Of a stretch of DNA of 64,000 bases, positions 31,618 to 39,424 are shown one piece after another. The notes under the pieces were generated by a model, which searched no databases, was not told the origin of the DNA, and saw only the letters and a list, made by a program, of their open reading frames with translations. Numbering within the stretch: position 1 is the stretch's first letter; the number at the start of each line of letters is the position of its first letter. The DNA lies in the NCBI GenBank assembly GCA_948473115.1, contig CAOKWI010000009.1, positions 22,200 to 86,199 of the forward strand, written 5' to 3'. The position numbers and the translations under genes were made by a program. The DNA is from an uncultured Lachnospiraceae bacterium (GTDB lineage: Bacteria; Bacillota; Clostridia; Lachnospirales; Lachnospiraceae).

Positions 31618-32477
31618 TGAATTACTATTTTTTGCTAGAAGATGAAAAATCATTTATTAAAGTGCTACCTAAATGGCTCGAGTACATGGGATTTTATAAC
31701 AAGAGAGTTGCTGACATTGCGGAGATTACAGAAGATTGTTATGTAATGCAGAGCGGACAAGGTGTAACACAATTAATAACTAGTACATCGTTGCATTAAT
31801 TCCTGAGTAATCAGCACTCGCTGTTCACGTCATCACTGCGTTGTCGTCAGTCAACGATGCCACCGCATCGCCTCCTTCCTCCGCCTTGCGCTGACGCAAA
31901 CATCAAGCACTGATTTACTTCAGGATTAACGCAACGATGTACTAGAGCTTTATTTCAAACAATTGATACCATTTTTCAAAATGCTGGGAAGGTGGATCAA
32001 CTGATTGTTATATTGGATTCTGAGCAATATAATGTGGAATATAGAAAAAATGAAGTAAAACAGAAAATTGAGGATTATGTGGAAAGCCAAAGCATTAAAT
32101 TAAATTTTACATACAAAATATTTGTGTGTAACCATTGCTTTGAAACTTGGCTGCTGGGAAACAGTAGTCTGTTTCCAGGTGATAATATAGGAAAAAATGA
32201 TTCTTTTTGGATATATTATAACCATTACAATGTTAAAGAAAGTGATCCGGAAGATATGTTACCTCCAATAGATGTCCATGAAACAATTGCGTCATATCAT
32301 TTCCACTACCTTCATGAATTATGTAGATATAATAGAATAAAGTATACAAAAAAGAAACCAGAGATAATGTCACAAAAATCATATTTTGATGAAATAGTTA
32401 AGCGTATTAATAGTACTCCACATTTAGAGTCATTTTGCGAGTTTTATAATTATTTCATGTGTTTAGAGACCGTTTAG
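31617..32477 (+). pseudogene. TOPRIM/DUF4276-like effector gene split by a 162-bp insertion
   Basis: N-part MNYYFLLEDEKSFIKVL...GQGVTQLIT and C-part RALFQTIDTIFQNAGKVDQLIVILDSEQ...HCFETWLLGN rejoin in frame when the element is removed. Confidence 0.75.
31780..31945. mobile_element. MITE-like element copy A, CTAG/TA flanks
   Basis: CTAGTACATCGTTGC ... GCAACGATGTACTAG; about 55-bp imperfect terminal arms; 54-bp core shared with copy B. Confidence 0.85.
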
Positions 32478-32480
32478 ATT

Positions 32481-32720
32481 TTAGGTGTCAAAAATAAGGG
32501 CATAGAAACCCCTAAACCAAATATGTATTATCGTCTTAATGGCTTTCACCCTGTGTTTCTGCCCTTTCAAATCATTCTGCTTTTCATACAGATTATTGCG
32601 TTCCTTACAGAGTTCTTTCATGCTCTCCGACTGCGCCCGCGCGCTCTCCTGGCAATTCGGCGCTCTCTTCTTATAGTCCTCGGTCAGACTGAAGATTGTA
32701 TTATTGTTTTCATTTGTCAA
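32481..32720 (-). CDS. Small hypothetical protein
   Basis: 79-aa coiled-coil-like ORF; no motif recognised. Confidence 0.3.
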   Translation of the reverse strand: MTNENNNTIFSLTEDYKKRAPNCQESARAQSESMKELCKERNNLYEKQNDLKGQKHRVKAIKTIIHIWFRGFYALIFDT

Positions 32721-32815
32721 TTACGGCAATCCTATTTTCATTTTTGATATTTAGGGGATTTTGGGAAATAAGTATTGCATCCTGTAGGCGGGGTGGGTAC
32801 AATATATAAAATGGT

Positions 32816-32878
32816 GTAACAGTTCAATCAGGAGGGGCTTGCATTCCTCCCTGTGAATGGCGTGGGCTGAACTGTTGC
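32816..32878. repeat. Composite inverted repeat
   Basis: GTAACAGTTCA ... TGAACTGTTGC enclosing GGAGG-GGCTTGCATT-CCTCC; outer arm matches the 10025 palindrome. Confidence 0.6.
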
Positions 32879-32936
32879 AAAATGGTTATGAGAGAAGCAG
32901 TGGAAAAAACAGTCATTCCGGAATGGAGGATTTAAG

Positions 32937-34649
32937 GTGGCTGATCAAACGGAGCAGACGGAACAAAAGGAACAGGAACAGTGCATGGGTGCGGGCGGTA
33001 TGATGGGGTGTCTGAAAGCGGACACGGAGATGGTTTATCATGATATCACCTACGGAGAGGAAGCGCCCGGATGGGTGGACGGCGTATATTATCCCAGGAC
33101 TGCCCGGAAGGAGCCGGGGAAAAGCTTCCTGGAGGAGCGGGACGGCATTCTTAGGATCCACAGCCGCGTGTGGCAGGAGATCGAGGAAACCGGTTTCGGC
33201 ATTTATTTTTATGAGGAAACGACACAAATGTCAGGAAAGCTTTCCGGCAGTAATTATCTGATAAAAGCGGTTCTGGTAAATCCCACGGAGGAGCCCTATG
33301 CCTGTCACATCCGGGTAAACGGGATTGTGAAGGCGGAAGCGGTCACGGTAGCGCCGGGGGAGGAGAGGGAGGCGTCAGTCACGCTCTGCCTTACCGATGA
33401 CCATTTTACCCTGACCTTTGTCACGGCAGCATTGCCGGAGATTCAGGATCGGGTGCTGGAGGGGGATGTCTACATCAGTTCCCTTGAAATCGTGGGGCAG
33501 CCGCCCCTGGAGAAGCGGCAGATTCCCAGAATCTTTCTGGTATCCGATTCCACGGTACAGAGCTATGAGAAGCGCTTTTATCCCCAGACGGGCTGGGGAC
33601 AGGTGCTTTGCCAGTTTTTTAAGGGTTACGGGCAGTACCGGGAGTATCCGGCGGAGCACAGCACTTATTCCCTGGCCAGGACTTATGAGCTTCCCCGGGC
33701 GGTGATTGAAAACCGTTCCATCGGCGGCAGGAGCGCAAGGTCTTTCTATGATGAGGGAAAGCTGGATCAGGTGCTGGAGATATTATGTCCCGGCGATTAT
33801 ATGTTTGTGCAGTTTGCCCACAATGACGCCACGGCCATCCGGCCGAACCGGTACATACCTGCGGAGGAATTTCCTTTTTTCCTGCAGCGCTATATTGACG
33901 CGTGCAGGCGCAGAGGGGCGCAGTGTGTCCTGGTGACGCCTGTGACCATGCGGGTCCTGGAGGAGGACGGCAGCAATAAGCTGTGTTTTGCCGAGTATCG
34001 GGAACAGGTGTTAAAGCTGGGTGAGGAGCAGAAGATTCCCGTGCTGGATCTCGGTAAGCGGAGTAATGACTATGTCAATCAGATCGGCTCTGAGGCCAGC
34101 AAGGGTCTGTATATGTGGCTGGAGGAGGGGGAATACCCTGAGGGCGCTTATGCTGCGGGAGTTTCCGACAAGGCCCATCTCCAGGAATATGGCGCCAGGG
34201 TCTATGCGGATATGGTGGCGCAGCTGATACAGGAGTATGACCGGGACGGACAGCTGGACGAATTGAAAGAGTTGGTTCAGCCAAAGCCCATAGAGGATAT
34301 AGAGAAGCCTGAAAAGCGGACTGACGGCGCCGGCAGGGCGAGAGTGTACGCGGAGGATGCGGTGACCGGCTTTGTGGCCCAGGAAATCTCCGTGGAGAAC
34401 GGCAGGGGCAGCTTTCTGCTCAACTGGAGCCTTGTGGAAAACGCGGTCATGTATCACATCTATGGCAAGAAGAAAGAGGAGCTTACCTTTGAGGTGGTGC
34501 GGACCGTGACGAAAGAAGAAAAAGAGTCCCTGGCTGTGTTCCCCTTTACCGCGGAGGCGGGCAATTTCTGGCAGTATTATGTGACGGCTGTCTTTGCCAA
34601 CGGCAGCGAGGGACACGCAAGCAGGATGATTGAGGTTGATTTGACATGA
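32937..34649 (+). CDS. SGNH/GDSL esterase (rhamnogalacturonan acetylesterase-like, CE12-type)
   Basis: IFLVSDSTVQSYEKRFYPQTGWGQVL...NRSIGGRSARSF...VQFAHNDA...VSDKAHLQEYGA; GTG start. Confidence 0.82.
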   Translation: MADQTEQTEQKEQEQCMGAGGMMGCLKADTEMVYHDITYGEEAPGWVDGVYYPRTARKEPGKSFLEERDGILRIHSRVWQEIEETGFGIYFYEETTQMSGKLSGSNYLIKAVLVNPTEEPYACHIRVNGIVKAEAVTVAPGEEREASVTLCLTDDHFTLTFVTAALPEIQDRVLEGDVYISSLEIVGQPPLEKRQIPRIFLVSDSTVQSYEKRFYPQTGWGQVLCQFFKGYGQYREYPAEHSTYSLARTYELPRAVIENRSIGGRSARSFYDEGKLDQVLEILCPGDYMFVQFAHNDATAIRPNRYIPAEEFPFFLQRYIDACRRRGAQCVLVTPVTMRVLEEDGSNKLCFAEYREQVLKLGEEQKIPVLDLGKRSNDYVNQIGSEASKGLYMWLEEGEYPEGAYAAGVSDKAHLQEYGARVYADMVAQLIQEYDRDGQLDELKELVQPKPIEDIEKPEKRTDGAGRARVYAEDAVTGFVAQEISVENGRGSFLLNWSLVENAVMYHIYGKKKEELTFEVVRTVTKEEKESLAVFPFTAEAGNFWQYYVTAVFANGSEGHASRMIEVDLT

Positions 34650-36412
34650 AAAAATTTTCTCTTACCCCATATTTATGGAAATATAAATGGAATTATATCG
34701 CAGGAATCATTATCCTGCTGCTGGTAGACCTTGCCAGCCTTTATATCCCGCAGTACACGGGGGAGATCATAGACGGCCTGACGGAGGGAGCCTTCGGCAT
34801 GAAGGGAGTGATCCCCATACTGGTTAAGATCTTTGCGGCAGGCATTGTCATGACGCTGGGACGTTTTGGCTGGAGATATTTTCTCCAGGGCGCGGCGCGG
34901 GGAATAGAGTATCATCTCCGCAACGATATGTTCGGGCATCTGGAAACCCTGTCGGCCAGATATTTTAACAGCCACAAGACGGGAGACCTGATGGCTCATT
35001 TTACCAATGACCTGCAGGCCATCCGGCAGGCGGTGGGTATGGCGGTGGTGACTACCTTTGACGCGGTGGTCATGACGGTCATGGTGCTGGTGAAAATGAT
35101 CGTGTATGTGGATTTCCGGCTGACGCTGCTGGCATTTATTCCCCTGATCCTGGTGGCAATCGGCTGCTATTTTTACGGCATTGAAGTAAAAAAGCGGCAG
35201 CTGCGGCGGCAGGATGCCTTCTCCGAGCTGTCGGACAAAGCCCAGGAGAGCCTGGCAGGCGTCCGGGTATTGAAGGCGTTTGTCCAGGAGGAAGCGGATT
35301 TTAAAGCCTTTGAGGCGGCAAGCCTTAACAACATGGAGAAGAATCTGGCGGTGGTAAAGCTTCGCACCATCTTCGGACCGCTGCTGGATGCCATCACCGG
35401 CGTCAGCCTTCTGCTGACCCTGGTTTTCGGCGGGAAAATGGTGCTGAACGGACAAGTCAGCATCGGCCAGTTCGTGGCCTTCAACACTTATATCGGCATG
35501 CTGGTGTGGCCCATGATTGCCTGCGGAGACTGTATCAACTCGTTCACCCAGGCGGCAGCGGCGTTCAAGCGTATCGCATGCATTTTCGCGGAAAAGCCGG
35601 ACATTGTGGACAAATATCCCGAGTGGACGGAAACAGACCACATCAAAGGGGATATTCAGCTGAATGACCTGACTTTTACATATCCTGACGGGGAATTTCC
35701 GGTGCTGAAAAATATCAATCTGCATATCAGGGCGGGGGAGATGCTGGCGATCCTGGGCAGGACAGGCAGCGGGAAATCCTCCCTGGCGGACCTGCTTATG
35801 CGTGTCTATGACTGCGGGGAGGGGATGCTGCTGATCGACGGGAAGCCCATCGACGAGATTCCCCTGGCCATGCTCCACCGTGACGTGGCTTATGTGCCAC
35901 AGGATAATTTCCTGTTCTCCGACACGCTGGAGGAAAATATTGCATTCGGGCTGGAGGAGAGGATTGTGGAGCATCCGGAGCTGCGGAAGCGGATTCATCA
36001 GGCAGCAAGGCTTGCCTGTATCCACGACAATATCATGGAGTTTCCGGAAAATTATGGAACTGTGGTGGGAGAGAGGGGCGTCACCCTGTCCGGCGGGCAG
36101 AAGCAGCGCAGCTCCATTGCCAGGGCACTGCTGATGAACGCACCCATCCTGATCCTGGATGATTCCCTCTCGGCGGTGGATACGGACACGGAGGAACAAA
36201 TTCTGGAAAATCTGGTGCAGCTGCGCCAGGGCATGACCACGATCCTCATTGCGCACCGTGTATCCACCTTACAGAAAGCGGATCATATCGCCGTGCTGAC
36301 GGAGGGCGAGATGACGGAGTACGGCACCCACGAGGAGCTGCTGGAGCTGGGTGGCTTCTATGCCCATATCTATGAGAAGCAGCAGCTGGAGCAGGAATTG
36401 AAGGAACTATAA
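34646..36412 (+). CDS. ABC transporter ATP-binding protein/permease
   Basis: LGRTGSGKSSLADLL, LSGGQKQRSSIARALL, LILDDSLSAVD. Confidence 0.95.
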   Translation: MKKFSLTPYLWKYKWNYIAGIIILLLVDLASLYIPQYTGEIIDGLTEGAFGMKGVIPILVKIFAAGIVMTLGRFGWRYFLQGAARGIEYHLRNDMFGHLETLSARYFNSHKTGDLMAHFTNDLQAIRQAVGMAVVTTFDAVVMTVMVLVKMIVYVDFRLTLLAFIPLILVAIGCYFYGIEVKKRQLRRQDAFSELSDKAQESLAGVRVLKAFVQEEADFKAFEAASLNNMEKNLAVVKLRTIFGPLLDAITGVSLLLTLVFGGKMVLNGQVSIGQFVAFNTYIGMLVWPMIACGDCINSFTQAAAAFKRIACIFAEKPDIVDKYPEWTETDHIKGDIQLNDLTFTYPDGEFPVLKNINLHIRAGEMLAILGRTGSGKSSLADLLMRVYDCGEGMLLIDGKPIDEIPLAMLHRDVAYVPQDNFLFSDTLEENIAFGLEERIVEHPELRKRIHQAARLACIHDNIMEFPENYGTVVGERGVTLSGGQKQRSSIARALLMNAPILILDDSLSAVDTDTEEQILENLVQLRQGMTTILIAHRVSTLQKADHIAVLTEGEMTEYGTHEELLELGGFYAHIYEKQQLEQELKEL

Positions 36413-36436
36413 AGGCGGAAAGGAGCGTATTGTAAT

Positions 36437-38212
36437 ATGAGTGTTTTGACGGAAGACAATCTGGAATCTAATTATAAGGGAAACGCGCTGCTTCATCTGC
36501 TTTCCTATATGAAGCCCTACGCGGGCTGGATGCTTTTAAGCCTTGTGCTGGTGCTTGCCCTGACGGGAATCGACCTGTACCGGCCCACCCTGATCGGAAA
36601 TGCGGTGGATACCTTTGAGGCCAACGGCAATTACGACGTTATCATGGAAACGGCAATCAAATACGGGATTGTGCTGGCGTTAAGCTTTGTCTTTAACATC
36701 TCCCAGACATGGATCCTGCAGAAGACGGGACAGAGCATCATTCATACGGTCCGCAAGGAGCTGTATGCCCATATCCAGAGTCTCAGCAGCCGCTACTTTG
36801 ACCTGACTCCCGTGGGCAAGCTGGTGACCAGGGTGACGAATGATGTGGAGGCGTTGAATGAAATGTACTCCGGTATCCTGGTCAGGCTGTTCCGAAACAT
36901 TATCAAGATCATCGGTCTGGCGGCGGTGATGCTGCTGATGGACTGGAGGCTGGCGCTGATTTCCTTCGTGCTGCTCCCCGTTGTGGCAGTGCTTACCGTG
37001 GTATTCCGGAAGATCGCCAGGGAGACCTATCGGCTGTCCAGGACAAGGCTGACGGATATCAATACGTTTCTGTCGGAAAATATTTCCGGTATGCGCATTA
37101 TCCAGATCTTTGGAAGGGAACAGCGCAAATTTGAGGAATTTGACGATAAGAATCAAAAGCTGTTCAAGGCTTACTACCGGGAGATGCTGGTGTTTGCGTT
37201 CTTCCGCCCGCTGATCTATATCCTGAGCGTCATCTCACTGATGATCGTGCTGGGCGTGGGCAGCAGGGATGTGCTGGGGCAGGTGATCTCCATCGGTACG
37301 CTGTACATCTTCGCCCAGTATATTCAGTCCTTCTTCGAACCGATCCAGGAGCTGGCGGAGCAGTTTTCCACACTGCAGTCCTGTATCGCTTCCGCGGAGA
37401 AGATTTTTACCATCATGAATGAGGAGCCCACGGTGAAGGAAGATGACAACCCTGTCATATTGCCGGGGATTAAAGGGAAGATCGAGTTCTCCCATGTGTG
37501 GTTTGCCTACGACAACGAAAATTATGTGCTGCGGGATGTGTCCTTTGTCATAGAGCCGGGACAGAGCGTGGCCTTTGTGGGCGCTACGGGGGCGGGAAAA
37601 TCCTCTATCCTGAATCTGATCGGCAGATACTATGATATCCAGAAGGGAAATATCTATATTGACGGCGTGGATATCCGGAGACTGAGCAAGAAACAGCTGC
37701 GCAGCGCCATCGGGCAGATGCAGCAGGATGTGTTTATCTTTGAGGGAAATATTGAGAGCAACATCCGGCTCTATGATGAGGACATTACACCGGATCAGAT
37801 CAAGGAGGCGGCGGAATATGTCAATGCGTCCCATTTTATAGAGAGACTGCCGGGGAAATATCAGGAGACGGTCTCCGAGAGGGGCGCGACCTTCTCGGCC
37901 GGGGAGAGGCAGCTGCTATCCTTTGCCAGGACGCTTGCCCATAAGCCCCAGATCCTGGTGATGGATGAGGCCACTGCCAATATTGATACGGAGACAGAGC
38001 TTCTGATTCAGGAAGCGCTTGAGAAGCTGATGAAGGGCAGGACGACCATTATGGTGGCACACCGTCTGTCCACCATCCAGCATGCGGACTGCATTATGGT
38101 CATGCATAAGGGTAAGATCAGGGAGCAGGGGACACATCAGGAGCTCCTGGCCCAGAATGGCATTTATAAGAAATTATATGAATTACAGATCCAGCATGAG
38201 GTTTCCGCCTGA
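36437..38212 (+). CDS. ABC transporter ATP-binding protein/permease
   Basis: VGATGAGKSSILNLIGR, FSAGERQLLSFARTLAHKPQILVMDEATANID. Confidence 0.95.
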   Translation: MSVLTEDNLESNYKGNALLHLLSYMKPYAGWMLLSLVLVLALTGIDLYRPTLIGNAVDTFEANGNYDVIMETAIKYGIVLALSFVFNISQTWILQKTGQSIIHTVRKELYAHIQSLSSRYFDLTPVGKLVTRVTNDVEALNEMYSGILVRLFRNIIKIIGLAAVMLLMDWRLALISFVLLPVVAVLTVVFRKIARETYRLSRTRLTDINTFLSENISGMRIIQIFGREQRKFEEFDDKNQKLFKAYYREMLVFAFFRPLIYILSVISLMIVLGVGSRDVLGQVISIGTLYIFAQYIQSFFEPIQELAEQFSTLQSCIASAEKIFTIMNEEPTVKEDDNPVILPGIKGKIEFSHVWFAYDNENYVLRDVSFVIEPGQSVAFVGATGAGKSSILNLIGRYYDIQKGNIYIDGVDIRRLSKKQLRSAIGQMQQDVFIFEGNIESNIRLYDEDITPDQIKEAAEYVNASHFIERLPGKYQETVSERGATFSAGERQLLSFARTLAHKPQILVMDEATANIDTETELLIQEALEKLMKGRTTIMVAHRLSTIQHADCIMVMHKGKIREQGTHQELLAQNGIYKKLYELQIQHEVSA

Positions 38213-38297
38213 AAAAAGGCTGTGCTGCCACAGGACTGGAATGATGGCATGACAGATTGGGTATAATGGAAGATAAGCCCATGGAAAAACCTTTTTT

Positions 38298-38325
38298 AGG
38301 GAAACGCTGATGAAAGCGTTTCCCT
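38298..38325. repeat. GGGAAACGC palindrome, copy 2
   Basis: AGGGAAACGCT-GATGAA-AGCGTTTCCCT abutting the MITE-like copy B. Confidence 0.75.
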
Positions 38326-38487
38326 AGTACATCGAATAATAAGTAACCAGCCATATGACTTGCCTGAATTTCCATCTGCTGCGTTGTCGTCAGTCAACGA
38401 TGCCACCGCATCGCCTCCTTCCTCCGCCTTGCATATGAAAATTCATTCTGCGTCATATAGCTAGAAACTTATTTTTCGATGTACTAG
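38324..38487. mobile_element. MITE-like element copy B, CTAG/TA flanks
   Basis: CTAGTACATCGAATAATAAGT ... ACTTATTTTTCGATGTACTAG; shares the 54-bp core with copy A. Confidence 0.85.
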
Positions 38488-38542
38488 ATTGATAAATTGA
38501 CAGGAAGGACACGGCAATGCCGTGCAGAAAGGAATGAAAGCT

Positions 38543-39262
38543 ATGAGAAAGAAATGGATAGTGTATTTATGTGCAGGGGTTATGGTGATGAGCCTGGCGG
38601 CCTGCGGAAACGGCGATAAGACCGGGGAGAGCCAGAACGGTACATCGGGGAGCCAGACGGAGAGCGATGCACTGGCGGGAAACCAGACAGGAAGCGGAGC
38701 GGGTGATCAGGCATCCGGAGGAGCAGGAGACCAGCCCGGGAGCAGCTCCGGGGCGGGAAATGCGGAGCAGAGCAGTTCCGCGGCGGGAAACGGCCACAAT
38801 TACGAGGAGGGCTGGACCGAGGAGATGGAAGGGATCAAGGCTGCCATCCTGGAGCAGGCGGGAGACAATTACTTCCCCGATATGGCCCTGCTGCCCGATA
38901 TGCTGGAGGCACAGTTCGGGATTACCGCGGATATGTATGACGATTACTTCGCGGAGATGCCGATGATCAGCGCAAATGTAGATACCTTATTGATAATCAA
39001 GGCAAAGGATGGTAAGGTGGAGGATGTGGAAGCTGCCCTGGAGGCTTATCGTGATGTCCAGATCAACGGGGCGATGCAATATCCCAAGAATATCGGTGTT
39101 GTGCAGGGATCCCGGATTGAGACCATCGGAAATTATGTCTGCTTTTCCCAGCTGGGCGGCGACACCACGGATCTGATGGAAAGCGACGACGAGGCGGTGA
39201 TCGTTCATTGCCAGGAGCTGAATGACCTTGTGATCGGGATCATCCGTCAGAAGGTAGAGTGA
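38543..39262 (+). CDS. DUF4358 domain-containing lipoprotein
   Basis: MRKKWIVYLCAGVMVMSLAACG; LIIKAKDGKVEDVEAALEAYRDVQ. Confidence 0.85.
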   Translation: MRKKWIVYLCAGVMVMSLAACGNGDKTGESQNGTSGSQTESDALAGNQTGSGAGDQASGGAGDQPGSSSGAGNAEQSSSAAGNGHNYEEGWTEEMEGIKAAILEQAGDNYFPDMALLPDMLEAQFGITADMYDDYFAEMPMISANVDTLLIIKAKDGKVEDVEAALEAYRDVQINGAMQYPKNIGVVQGSRIETIGNYVCFSQLGGDTTDLMESDDEAVIVHCQELNDLVIGIIRQKVE

Positions 39263-39287
39263 ACGGACTTGAACTGCAGCGGAGCGT

Positions 39288-39347
39288 AGACCAACGCAGC
39301 GATGGCGTGAACAGCGAGTGCTGATGACTCAGGAATGAATGTAGTAC
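39288..39347. repeat. One-armed remnant of the MITE-like element (inverted relative to copy A)
   Basis: Reverse complement TAGTACTACATTCATTCCTGAGTCATCAGCACTCGCTGTTCACGCCATCGCTGCGTTGG matches copy A left arm. Confidence 0.7.
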
Positions 39348-39349
39348 TA

Positions 39350-39375
39350 AGGAAACGCTTTCATAGCGTTTCCCT
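39350..39375. repeat. GGGAAACGC palindrome, copy 3
   Basis: AGGAAACGCT-TTCAT-AGCGTTTCCCT. Confidence 0.75.
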
Positions 39376-39424
39376 AAGAATTTGTGGATGGGAATGCCGT
39401 CTGCGCGGCGGAATGAGAGGAAAA

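Noticed and set aside
31992-32477. Independent 161-aa gene starting at GTG 31992
   Set aside because: No adequate RBS, and the reading frame continues upstream in register with the N-terminal fragment once the insertion is removed; better read as the distal part of a split gene.
30469-32477. Gabija system
   Set aside because: No UvrD-like helicase; the ATPase and TOPRIM-like parts are separate genes.
34673-36256. 527-aa antisense ORF, and similar long antisense ORFs (18588..19823, 25895..27256, 27958..29148, 40834..41940, 61482..62690)
   Set aside because: Each lies opposite a clearly conserved CDS; composition is typical of GC-rich antisense frames and no family motifs are visible.
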